Below, piece by piece: positions 10,673 through 20,834 of a stretch of DNA of 64,000 bases. The stretch covers positions 62,001-126,000 of the forward strand of contig MU839852.1 of assembly GCA_030411725.1 (NCBI GenBank), given 5' to 3'. Position 1 is the first letter of the stretch; each line of letters opens with the position of its first letter. The position numbers and the translations under genes were made by a program. Below the pieces are notes generated by a model, which saw only the letters and a list, made by a program, of their open reading frames with translations, did not search any database and was not told the origin of the DNA. Source of the DNA: Echria macrotheca. Its lineage: Eukaryota > Ascomycota > Sordariomycetes > Sordariales > Schizotheciaceae.

Positions 10673-11716
10673 ATGCCCATCCTCACTCGGGAGTCCCGCC
10701 TCAAGGGCGCCCTCCTCGGCCTCCACGCCGGCGACGCCCTCGGTGCAACCCTCGAGTTCATGTCCTGGGAGGAAATTCACGAGGAGCACCCGACCGGTCT
10801 CCGCGAGATCACAGGCGGCGGCACCTTCAACTGGCCCGCCGGACACGCAACCGACGACACAGATCTAACACGGGCCGTGCTCCTCGCCTACCGCGACAAA
10901 CTCCGCAACCCCAGCCAGGACGTCGTCATGACCGCCGCGCGCCACATGCTCGACTGGTACGAGGGCCGTTGGCCGGGCCGCGTGGAGGGCGAGACGCCCG
11001 TCGACGTGGGCGGCGCCACGGCCCTAGGGCTCCGCAAGTTCCGGAACACAGGCGACCCGAAGACCTCGGGCGCCGGCGAGGGCAAGGCCGGCAACGGCAG
11101 TCTGATGCGGTGTCTCCCCACGGGCCTGTTCCAGCACAACGAGGACAAACTGCTCGCCGAGTCGATGGCCATCAGCGCGATCACGCACGATGACTTTTTA
11201 TGCACCATCTCCTGCGCGTACTACAACAGCGTGGTTCGCTACCTGCTCGACGGCGTGCCCGCCGAGAAGGCCATGCACGTGTCGCTGGACGTGATCGGGA
11301 ACTGCGTGCCCTACGAGAAGCGGAACGAGAAGTCGCGGCTCGCCGCTCAGAAGGTTTACAGGGCTGCTCACTGGGCCTCGCTCATTCACCTCGATGACTT
11401 GGCCGCTCGTGGCCCGAAGAACGCCCTCAACGGTCCCCAGATTCTACCGCTGGGTGCTTCCGGCTTTGTTCTCGAGTCGCTCACCATCGCCCTGGCTGCC
11501 TTGCTTGATCCCCGTCCGCTCGAGGACGTTCTTGTTGATATCGTCAAGATCGGACGCGACACTGATACCAACGGCGCCATTGCTGGCGGTCTACTTGGTG
11601 CTCAGCGTGGTCTGGAGGCTATCCCTCAGCGATGGCGCGATAAGCTGCAGTTCGGCAGCGAGTTCACTGCCCTCGTTGATGAGATTTTGGCCCTTCGGCG
11701 AAGCCCGAGCCCTTAG
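10673..11716 (+). CDS. ADP-ribosylglycohydrolase (ARH/DraG-like)
   Basis: A single exon of 347 residues from ATG 10673. It has the two metal-binding regions of the ADP-ribosylglycohydrolase fold: GDALGATLEF with ATDDTDLT in the N-terminal half, and GRDTDTNGAIAGGLLGA near residue 300. The conserved GNGSLMR lies between them. In the family these aspartates and threonines hold two Mg2+ ions and hydrolyse ADP-ribosyl bonds on proteins or small ADP-ribosylated molecules. There is no signal peptide, so a cytosolic or nuclear enzyme is expected. Length fits the family. The in-frame extension upstream to 10604 is leader sequence rich in T/H and is rejected. The exact substrate is unknown. Confidence 0.92.
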   Translation: MPILTRESRLKGALLGLHAGDALGATLEFMSWEEIHEEHPTGLREITGGGTFNWPAGHATDDTDLTRAVLLAYRDKLRNPSQDVVMTAARHMLDWYEGRWPGRVEGETPVDVGGATALGLRKFRNTGDPKTSGAGEGKAGNGSLMRCLPTGLFQHNEDKLLAESMAISAITHDDFLCTISCAYYNSVVRYLLDGVPAEKAMHVSLDVIGNCVPYEKRNEKSRLAAQKVYRAAHWASLIHLDDLAARGPKNALNGPQILPLGASGFVLESLTIALAALLDPRPLEDVLVDIVKIGRDTDTNGAIAGGLLGAQRGLEAIPQRWRDKLQFGSEFTALVDEILALRRSPSP

Positions 11717-12172
11717 TCCTGTCACGGCAGCTAGCGCAGCGCTGCGAAAAGTAGGCCCTTTGCAAAAGGATATAAATCAATTAAGCTGACAGCTCAATTG
11801 ATTCCACCGCTCTATATGGCTTGTTCTTACGGCCAGGGCCGTAATAAGTCCTAGGAGAGACTAACTATACTAGTACCTTTGCTGCCATGTCTTGCATGTG
11901 TAGCCCAAAATAAAAACAACTGACTAAATCACATGAATGAGCCCTACTAAGACATTTACAATAAATAATTAATCGCTATGTGCGCTATGTCATTATTCTA
12001 TTTCTAAACACCACTAGCCCTTACTGCCGGAATGGTTCCGTCGAATGCCGTCGTTGATCTCATGCTGTGCAATATATACTATCCAAAATAATGGTCGCCG
12101 ACCATCATGCCGCTGGTATCCAAAACGCAAATTGAATACTCCTAGTCCCATATGTGCAGATCCCTCGCGCCA
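11717..12172. other. intergenic, convergent 3' ends
   Basis: AT-rich 3' flanks of the ARH gene (+) and the SulP gene (-). No feature is supported beyond possible AATAAA-like polyadenylation signals near 11960. Confidence 0.45.
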
Positions 12173-14656
12173 CTACACATGTACATCACTTTCCACCTCT
12201 GTCAACTTCAGCGCCTCGTGAACATCTTCCACAAAGTGGTCTTCTCCGCCCGCAAGCTCGATAATGCCGCTTCGGTCCAGGAGTTCCCATACCTCGGAAT
12301 CCCTGCTCGGAACACGGCTGAAAAAGATGCGGACCCCGCGCTGACGATAGTCCCTGACAATCTCCTCAAGGACCTGAGTTCCACTGCCATCCAGCGACGT
12401 GACACCATGTATGTCGAAGATGATATTGCGATTCGAATCCTCTCTCCGCAGTCTTGGGAGAGCAGGGTGTGCTTGATTGGTACCATACAGCTCCATCCTG
12501 CGTAGCCTGGTCTTGAGCTCGCCGGTGTTCGCAAACGTCAGCGGTTCCGGGATCTTGACGATTAAGCACCCCTCGATGAACTCCAGTCGGTCTGGGTTGG
12601 CCTCGGCGTTCTCAAACCGGTTCGTTCCGGGAATACGCCCGAGAATCTGAATGCGAGGGCGTGTTGAATGCCGGATGACTTGCAACAGCGAGAGACCGAC
12701 GCCGATCGCCATGCCTAAGGTGAGCGAGTAGAAGATGGTGGCTAGCAAGATCGTCGCCATCAGCGCAAGTTCTTGCCAAGCCCCGATACGGACGAAGAAG
12801 AGCACATCATGTGGGCATTCCTCGATTAGGGACCAAGCAACGACGCTGATCAAAGAGCACAAAACCGGTTTCTAAGCGCGTTAGCCAGGTGGTCGCAAGC
12901 TTTCGACGGCGGCCAGCGACTTACAGGAAGGTAGTAAAAGTATGGAAGCAGGAACAAGATGCAGACAAGGGTGAGCAAGCTCAGAATGATCGAGCTCATC
13001 GGGCTCTTGCCTCCAGTTGACTTGTTCACCTTACTGCGACCATACCCTCCGAAAGCGGGCAAACTCATAAAGCAGGCACCAACAAGATTGGCGGTTCCGA
13101 GTGCAACCAGCTCCCGGTTGGGACTCAGTTGGATACTCGAGAATGCCTCGTTGCCACCAATACTCTTGGCAGCGACTGAAGACTCGAAGAACCCGAGAAG
13201 GGCAATGAGGAACGATGTTCCCATGGCATCGCGGATGTACGGCATGTGGGAAGGTCGGAAAGGCCACCTAAAGGTAAACAAATGTCCACTCGCGGATTCA
13301 ACCTTGCCCAGCACGGCGACGCCCGATCCCTCCCAGTCGAACATGTAGGCAAGGATAGCCGAGACCACAACCACGATGAACCGATCCGGGATATACGCGA
13401 CACCGGGATACTTGGGTTGTAGACGGCGTTTGACCTCGCGGCATATCATGATGATCGCGAAGCTCGAGCCGGCAATGGCAAACGTAAGCCCGTGGACTTT
13501 GTCGAGATTGCCAAAGATAAACCGCAGCTTGTCTACACTACTCCCATGGCTGACGCCGGGGCTGCGCTCGATCACACGGTTGAGGCCGAGCTCTGGGATA
13601 AGCTGATCCACAGTAATGACAACGCCAATGGCGCTGATGAATCCTCGGAGAAATGGACGCGACAGGACACCATCGAGGAATCCCAAGCGAGCAATTCCGG
13701 CAACAAAGACCATCGCGCCAGCCATGCCCGCCACGACGCCACATATAGTCGCTTGGAGAACTGCGTCGTCGTCGCCGCCGTGGCCGGAGTCGACACTGCT
13801 TTTGATAACCGTCCCGACGAGTAAGGACCCGGCTGCTTCCGGCCCAACAATCATGGAGGGGCAGCTTCCAAGCACGGCGTAAACCAAAGGATTGAAGACG
13901 AAAGAGTACAAGCCGTTGATAGCAGGAACATGCGCGAGGTTGTCTGCAAGGGACAGGGCCATCGGCAGGTACATACCGGCGACTGTCAGTGCGGCAACGA
14001 AATCGCCCTTGAAGTATTCCCAGTTGTACTGGCGTGCCCACACCAGGACTGGGAGGTAATACGAGAGGTACCTGTCAAAGGTCAGCACGAGCCTGAGATG
14101 CGCGTCCCACGGACACCTACATAAGAGCCGAGTCCGAGATGCCGTGTCGCTGAGCCAGGATACTAGACGTGCTCATCTTTTTACTCTTCATCTTGGACGC
14201 CAACTGCTTCTTCCAGTCCCTGCGCTTCTTCCGGGCGTCAGCCGACAGTGTTCCGTCAATAGCAGGAAGGCCATCCGACTCGGATTCGGAGTGGATGTGC
14301 GAATCGGCAGTGATGCTATCGGTCGGACTCATAGGCCTTGGTGAGAAGGTGCCGTGGTTGCAAGGCCCCTCGTGCGCCTGTTCCCCCATTCCGAGTAGAG
14401 TGTCTCCTAAAAGCGCCGTCGTTTCGGTCGCCTCGGCGGAATGGCGATTGCTCGGACCTGCGAGTGTCATGGGGGGTATGTTGTCACCGTGGCCGGGTAC
14501 GGGCGGAGATCTCGGGGAAAGCTCTGGGCTGTCTCGAGGATTTCGCGCTTGGTCGAGGGACTCGTACGATGCAGCGGTGTGGCTTTGTCGGAGACCGCTC
14601 GGGTGGATTGGCGTATGGTCGTGGGATGCCACGGACCGAGGTTGAGGGCGAGACAT
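12173..14656 (-). CDS. SulP/SLC26-family transporter with STAS domain
   Basis: Exons 14656..14121, 14071..12925 and 12871..12173 give 793 residues. Introns are 49 and 53 bp (donors GTAGGT and GTAAGT; branches CTGAC and CTAAC). A hydrophilic N-tail of about 180 residues precedes a polytopic membrane core with SLADNLAHVPAINGLYS and SCPSMIVGPEAAGSLLVG. The C-terminal STAS domain contains NIIFDIHGVTSLDGSGTQVLEE. The DNLAHV and VGPEAA versions of the SulP signatures resemble the fungal Vsb1 (YGR125W) branch, linked to vacuolar storage of basic amino acids, rather than plasma-membrane sulfate permeases; this is from memory. It shares a promoter region of about 680 bp with the hydrolase gene. The upstream in-frame start is GTG and was not used. 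Confidence 0.88.
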
Positions 14657-15338
14657 GGCGCCGGCGCGATCGACCACGGCTGCGAAATATGCGGTGATAT
14701 ATCTTCAATCGACAATGATGAGCGGCGGTATTGTATGGGATCGCAGAGCAGGAGCCGACAGTTGCCAATCGATGTCACCCGGCTCTCCAGGTGGTCGACG
14801 GGCTTGCTTTCCTCCTCAGTTCCGCAGCCATCCAGATGGCGGGGTATTGCGTAGTTCTCGTCGCGAATGATTGAGTGGTCGGTGATCCGCTTCGTGTGGA
14901 AGGAGGTATTACAATCGCGGAAAGCTCGGCCGGGGATTCGAAAGGGACAGAAGGTTGAAGTGTTGGAGATTGGTCGGTGAGAATTTGTGCCGATGTGGGT
15001 CGTCGCTCCATGCATTTTGGTCACAAGGCGTTGAGAATGTCAACGCTCTTGGCAAAACGGGCCGACGAGTGTGGGGTCAAACGAACCCCTGCAGGGGACC
15101 CCTCACTCACGTGACAGCGCGTTCGGCTGGCACCTCGGGAGAACGGCTGCAACTCGGCCGAAGGGCGCGTCAATGCAAGGACCAAAGTAGAGTTCTCCTC
15201 TTTCACCAGCTTTGGCAAGTCGCAAATGATAAGACGGCAAGATTCGATTCCGTCCCACAAGTACAAAAACACAGCTGGAGCCTGGCTTGCCTGGACCCTT
15301 GCACGCCCGTCACCTGCCCCACTTCGACCACTTTCGTC
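14657..15338. other. intergenic, divergent promoters
   Basis: Promoter region between the SulP transporter (-) and the hydrolase (+). No additional gene is seen. Confidence 0.5.
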
Positions 15339-16447
15339 ATGGAGAACTCCCGCGCCCCGCTGCAAAAGAAGACAACGACGTTCGCTGTTCACCAAATTCC
15401 CCTAGAATGTGATATTTACGATGCCCATGATTATTCGACGGACTCGCCGGTTTTCCTATACTTTCACCCCGGTGGCTTGGTAGCCGGGGCTCGGATTGTG
15501 GTTCCCCCGTGGCTTGCTCAGGTCCGGTCTTGGCCTCTCGCGCGACCGTTAAACATGGCATTCTAACGAAGCACAATAGACTTGTTTCCGCCACAAATGG
15601 CCTTTGATTAGTGCCAGCTACCGCTTACTGCCCCAGGCCAGGGGCGAGGATTTGCTTCAAGATGCAACCGCTGCCTACGAATTTGCAAGAACGCTTGGGG
15701 GGGCTGAACGGAAGGTGATTGTCGGCGGTGCGAGCGCCGGTTCGTGATCCCACTCTCGCTGCCATACCTATGTCGCAGCTGCTCATACAGTCTCCAGGCA
15801 ACTTCCTCGCCACCCTCATAGCCCACCATCTCACGCCCAAGCCATTGGCAGTCCTGTCCATCACCGGCATCCCAACTTTCCGACACCGTTTCTTCAACTC
15901 GTCCGTCCTGATCCCCTCGGAGCCTGTGACGGAGGATGACGTGGCTCCGTTCGTTTCCGGGCCTGTGACTATTGGCCGGGACGCATCGCATCCGCTGTCT
16001 GTCTTTGATGTCCATAAGCTCGATGCCAGCGGCGCCAAGAACCCGCTGTTTGTGCCAGGTGATCGATTGCCGCCCGAGTGGGCACATGATCCCGAGCGAG
16101 GTCTGCTCTACGACTTTTATCTCCACGAGAACTTGTTTCTCGATTTTGTCGGTTCCGTGGATCCCGGCTTCGACTGGGCCGAGAACAAGTCCGACCCTGA
16201 AAAATTGAAGAATTGGCCCACCACTATCTTTATCCAGGGGGATGCTGACGATGATGTGGAGGCCGATGTGTGCTCTAGCGTTGCTAGTGCTCTCGGAGAC
16301 AAAGCCATGTACTTTGAGGCCAAAGGCATGCCGCACTTGTATGAAAGACACATGTTTCTGGAGGACATCGAGAACGGAACAGGACCGGGTGAAGTCGCAG
16401 TGAAACAGGCAATCACAGCGCTGGATGGTGTCATCGGTGGAGTGTGA
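15339..16447 (+). CDS. alpha/beta-hydrolase fold protein
   Basis: Three exons, 15339..15521, 15580..15739 and 15798..16447, give 330 residues. Intron 1 has a weak GTCCGG donor with branch CTAAC and acceptor ATAG. Intron 2 has donor GTTCGT and acceptor CCAG. The joins rebuild the family signatures exactly: HPGGLVAG (oxyanion-hole HGG region), then HKWPLISASYRLLPQ, then GASAGGNFLATL, in which the second intron splits the nucleophile elbow GxSxGG. The late His lies in GMPHLYERH. The class resembles esterase/lipase-like alpha/beta-hydrolase-3 proteins. There is no signal peptide. Because the exons lie in different frames the locus can look broken, but all joins keep phase, so it is probably intact. 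Confidence 0.75.
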
Positions 16448-17171
16448 GAGGTATTATTCCTCATTCGCGAGAGCTTGATGCCCGTCGTCCCATTATCTGT
16501 AGAAGAAGATTGGACGATGTTTTCAGCAGGTGTATTGGATGTGCTTACGAATATATGCTAGGTATTTCTTCAGGCGCTAGTGGGATAACGGGAGGAAGTC
16601 TATGTAGTTATAGGTTTGCTCTTGGAAGCTGTGTTATAACTTTAACATTAAGATTTTCAGATGAATTTCGCGAGTTCTGCGCATTTCAGCTAGTAATTCC
16701 TGCCGCCATTCCATGTTTCCTCTTCTAACATCGGGAAGTGACTCATAGCGTAGAATTCAGACGACGAAAAACTAGTTAGGGGCTAGCCAAACATTTCACT
16801 TTGTTAAATATCAGACGAAAACACAAGACAATAAGTGAGAATCTATTGTAGCTTTCATTTTACCAAATACCTACCGTGGATGGAGCCGACTCTGCCTGCG
16901 AGATATGCCATTTCGTCCCATGAAGTATTCTCCGCACGAGAAAACATTTGCAAGGAATCGAGACCCAAGGGCGCCTGGATCACAATTATAAGCAACATGA
17001 ACGGTCCCCTCTTCCCTCTTCCACCACTTCTCTCCTTCCACCACCACCAGCACCACCACCTTCTCGTACTCGACAAGACAACTCTACCAGGTAGTTTTCA
17101 AGTCTCCTCACATCAACACCGTTGGCAAGACTACCTACAAGCTTCCCAACTTCAATATCCAAACAGTCAAG
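16448..17171. other. intergenic and 5' leader
   Basis: 3' flank of the hydrolase and leader of the next small gene, with a CCACCA-rich run near 17038-17060. No gene is seen. Confidence 0.45.
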
Positions 17172-17546
17172 ATGGGTGGTTTGTTCAGTTCCTCGAAGAA
17201 CTCCGGGTCCAGCGGAAAAGCCCAATCCGGTGGCTCCGGTCGCAGCTCGCCCGAAAGCGACAAGCCGTGTGAGAACTGCGGAGTGAGTCGACACCATTCT
17301 TGAAGAGAATCTCTTACTAACGCGATGTGATGTCTAGGAGTCTAAGAAGGATGGAAAGGACGCGAAGAAGAAGGACCCGAAGCTCACAGTCAAGCCCTTT
17401 TACAGCGGTGTTCGTTTTCCACCCCCTCTCTTTCTTTGTCTTGTGTTTTCTGTCCATCACAGGATGCTGATTACCTTTCTCTTTGACAGGAAATTGGCTT
17501 CGGACCCATTCCGCCTCGTTGCTGCCGCGACCAGTACACGAAATAG
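17172..17546 (+). CDS. small MGG-start basic protein, 79 aa, unknown
   Basis: Exons 17172..17282, 17338..17409 and 17490..17546. Intron 1 is clean (GTGAGT, TACTAAC, CTAG). Intron 2 uses GTTCGT to GACAG, and an alternative GTGTTC donor three bases upstream would change the C-terminus. The protein starts MGGLFSSSKN, which fits an N-myristoylation signal. A Ser/Gly-rich stretch follows, then CENC, a lysine-rich segment (KKDGKDAKKKDPK), and the end IPPRCCRDQYTK. No family is recognised. The two phase-preserving introns support a real gene. Membrane association through Gly2 is an inference. Confidence 0.6.
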
Positions 17547-18516
17547 TCTGGCAAACACTACCACCCGAGTGGCATGAAAATCAGGACACACGGCCGGGAT
17601 TGTGCGGGTAGATGGCACTGAAGTGCTACTCGGGAAAGAAAGAGGTCCTAGTGCTGATTTGAGGCTTTGGCGGGCGATGGTTGCTTATTTGGGATCTCTT
17701 AAAATAGAGGAATGGGAAGGTGTTTGGAGGTTAGGTACGCACTGGGCTTTTGGTTGAACACTCGACCTCCTGAAACGGTGGCGCAACGAAAAAAACCCAG
17801 ACAAGTCTTGTGAACCAGTTCTATGTGCAGAAGAGTGAAAGTACATGTGAGGAACGGAAAGCCTAAGGGCCTCTCTGTACGGAGCTGCCGACCTCTGGAA
17901 CAATCAGCTTGTCCAACGAACAAAGAAGTCGTCCGCCGAAGATCCCAGCCCAAGCCCGCGAATACCGTGAAGGAATGATGCCGGGAGTTCTACAAAGCCA
18001 CTGCCGCAGGTGGGACTTCGAGTATCTGCTTCGAGATACAAGTTCATTACCCTTGACCACACTTTCTTTATCTTCGCTATCCCTTGATGATACACCTCCC
18101 TCCATGTTGACTTGGAAGTAAACAGAAGCCACCCCTTTCCATATCCAAACACTCTGGATGCCTAGGGATCTTGACAAATGCCTTGCCTAGGTAGTCAATT
18201 TTTCCATCATCAGGAAAAACTGTATCGCTTTGAACTGACATGTTGAAATCTGAACAGGTGAGTTGACCAACATCAGAAGCCGCTGGACTCCATGCAGACA
18301 TCACGAAGTAAACACAACAGACAGCAACACATCACAACACCATCAAGTATCACCATCCTCTACGACTATAAATAAGCAACCACCCATTCATCTTTCTAAC
18401 CATCCTCTCCTCATCACCATCACACCAACCAACCACTGTGCGAACATCTTCTTCCTCACAACAGAACAAGACCACCGCACATTTCCACACCTCCGACAAC
18501 CCTCACCACCGACAGA
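17547..18516. other. intergenic plus long 5' leader
   Basis: 3' flank of the MGG gene, then the promoter and A/C-rich leader of the 62-aa gene from about 18250. No other gene is seen. Confidence 0.45.
18367..18373 (+). promoter_or_regulatory. TATA box of the 62-aa gene
   Basis: TATAAAT followed 71 bp later (18438) by GTGCGAACATCTTCT in an A/C-rich leader. The same arrangement occurs before the gene at 19795. Confidence 0.55.
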
Positions 18517-18705
18517 ATGGACTTCCCGACCACTGAGTATGCCTCCGGTCGTCCGACCTGTAGTTGTTTTGAGCGCTACCTGATAGACTGTGAGCGCACC
18601 GGCATGACTCCTGGGTTCGTTCACGACTGTCATCGTCCCCGCCGGGAGAAGTCGCCGAAGCGCAAGTCTCGCTTTCTCCGGTGGCTGTCCAAGGTCCTCA
18701 AGTAA
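18517..18705 (+). CDS. small Cys/basic protein, 62 aa, unknown
   Basis: A single-exon frame with ATG 18517 directly after a CACCGACAGA leader. The N-terminal half has five cysteines (CSC, C, and C in HDCHR). The C-terminal half is very basic (RREKSPKRKSRFLRWLSKVLK region). There is no signal peptide and no recognised family. Support comes from the good TATA box, the long unstructured leader and the leader motif shared with the gene at 19795. It could be a small regulatory or membrane-associated peptide; function unknown. Confidence 0.5.
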   Translation: MDFPTTEYASGRPTCSCFERYLIDCERTGMTPGFVHDCHRPRREKSPKRKSRFLRWLSKVLK

Positions 18706-19794
18706 GTTCTGTAGTCGAGGAACCTGGCTAGGTCCCTAATACATGGGACTGGATTCGTGCGCCTGAGCATATGGATGTCGGAGGGCAAACCCTCTGAGCG
18801 TGGACCGCTTTCCCCTTCCACATTCTCATCCTGATCGGACTCATGGCGGTTGGGGCATGGTGATCTCTAGATATCAATACATCATCTATGAACCAAAAAT
18901 ATTTTCCCTCTTGCAAGTGATAGACCTATGACTGTATGCTCCCTACCCTATGTGTATGGGCTCCCGTCGTAAAGTTTAATATGTAGGTATGTTGAAGGTA
19001 CCTACGTAGCTGTTCCCTAATAGGCCTAGAGCGGCGCTCACTCGTAGAATATCTCCCTATCTGCCTGCCGGATATCCGTACCTAAGGTACTTACCATGTG
19101 ATGTGTACGTGTAACGTGTACGAAGACTTGACCCCGGGCCCATTTGGGGACCAACAGGCCACCCCCCACACCGCAGACCCTTGAATTTTCCAGTTTCAAC
19201 CGTATGATACCTTCTGTTATCGTCCGTCCGCAAAATTGTACCGGGACAAGCAGGCAATCCTGGTTCAGCGAACTAGTACGCAGACACGGTAGCTGCCCGC
19301 CGACACCTCTACTGGGGACGGAGAGTGCCGGTGAGCTTGGAACAGCCAAGATGGCCCTAGTATCGGTGTGTTCACAGAAATTGTTGTCTTATTCCATCTC
19401 TGCTGTCTCTTACCCGGACATCGACTCTGTTAACCTGTAGTTATGGCCACCAGCGGCCGTGATCGAAACCCACTTGTTCACGAACGACTTCTCCATATCC
19501 ACCCCTATCATCTTTTGCACAACACATTGACACCATGCCTCCAACTGTTAACCTGTTCGTCTAACCATCACGACGACGCCACAAAAGTATATAAAGCCAT
19601 CGACCCCATCGCCTTCTCCCCGACTTCCTCCATCTCACCACACACAACAAACCATCGGTGCGAAATCTTCTATTGTTGTCTCTTTCCCTTCTCACGAAAC
19701 GAAACGAAACGACAAGTTTTCCCACCACCACCACCACCACCACTATCCTTCCTCCCTCCCTCACCTCCACTCCCCCCCATCACCACCAACCAAG
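18706..19794. other. intergenic plus long 5' leader
   Basis: 3' flank of the 62-aa gene, with GGTACCTACGTAG near 18997, then the promoter and C-rich leader of the MGC gene, including a CCA repeat at about 19724-19743. No other gene is seen. Confidence 0.45.
19588..19596 (+). promoter_or_regulatory. TATA box of the MGC gene
   Basis: TATATAAAG, followed 70 bp later (19658) by GTGCGAAATCTTCT, almost the same element and spacing as at 18367/18438. Confidence 0.6.
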
Positions 19795-20028
19795 ATGGGC
19801 TGCGTCTGGAGCTCCGCCCGCCCTACTCACACTCACCCGCCGCCTGATGAGTACGTCTACTACGAGGAGTGGCAGACAAGCCAGGTCTACACCGACCTCC
19901 ACCTCCACCCCCAGTATGACTACTTGAACGGTGAGAAGCGGAGCCGGCGCGGGGGCCTCTTCCGCCGCTCGAGGGGTGGTGATAAGGCTCAGCCCACGCG
20001 GCCTGCTGTCCGGCGGTTTCCTCTTTAA
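19795..20028 (+). CDS. small MGC-start basic protein, 77 aa, unknown
   Basis: A single exon. It starts MGCVWSS, a strong match to a dual N-myristoylation (Gly2) and palmitoylation (Cys3) signal. A Pro/His/Tyr-rich middle follows (DEYVYYEEW) and then an arginine-rich tail (EKRSRRGGLFRRSRGG). No family is recognised. The leader motif and TATA spacing match the 62-aa gene upstream, and both tails are basic with EK-x-S, so the two may be diverged tandem copies. A lipid-anchored membrane-surface protein is an inference. Confidence 0.55.
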   Translation: MGCVWSSARPTHTHPPPDEYVYYEEWQTSQVYTDLHLHPQYDYLNGEKRSRRGGLFRRSRGGDKAQPTRPAVRRFPL

Positions 20029-20834
20029 GAGAAACTCGGGTGGGATATCACACCTACATGGGAGAATATAGGTAAGTAAAGAAAGGTAGGTAATATGGTA
20101 AGTAATATCCCCATCCCCTTTCCTTTCTTTCCTTTGTCCAGTTTTGGATGGCCCATCTGACGACTAATTGTTCGTATATGGGAAACAGGGAAGTATCTGG
20201 GAGATAGGTAAGTAATAGGTAAGTTATCCCCTCACCTTGGTCCGGTTTTGGATCAGCCGGATGCTGGTATCCCGTGAGGATATTCCATGCATTCTGGGCC
20301 ATAATACAAAATATTGTAATGATAAATCTCTCTCCTGCTTTGATTGTGACTATGTTTAAACGACTTTGGAAACTGCAATGGCCGGCTGATGTAACCCGGG
20401 TTATGTGTTACGGTTGGTGAGCTTTTAATATGGCTGTTATGCACTCCCTAACACTTTCCATTAGCTGCCAGCTGCGATGGAGAGACATATATGGGCAGTA
20501 TACTCCACGGATGAGCCAATTTTGGCTGACTTGTACATGCGTAGTGCGCCTATACATACAACCGGTGCTTGAAGTAAATTGTTCGCTGATACAGCCGTTG
20601 ATCTTGTTGCCTTTACATGTACTCGGACATTCACGCCGTTGCAACCCATGCCTTGCAAGAACTCCCAAATCCGATCTGACGACTCACACACAACCAGGTG
20701 AACAGTGCAGTAAATACATACATTTTTGTCTCACATCATTTTGTCCTCATAATCATTGGGTATCAAAGTCTACATGTAGACCGCTAAATAAAATCCAGGT
20801 CCTGCAGCAAGGGCGGGTAACGCTTCGGTTACTC
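20029..20834. other. intergenic
   Basis: Rich in GTAAGTAA/GGTAGGTA repeats between about 20068 and 20225. No gene is seen. Confidence 0.45.
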
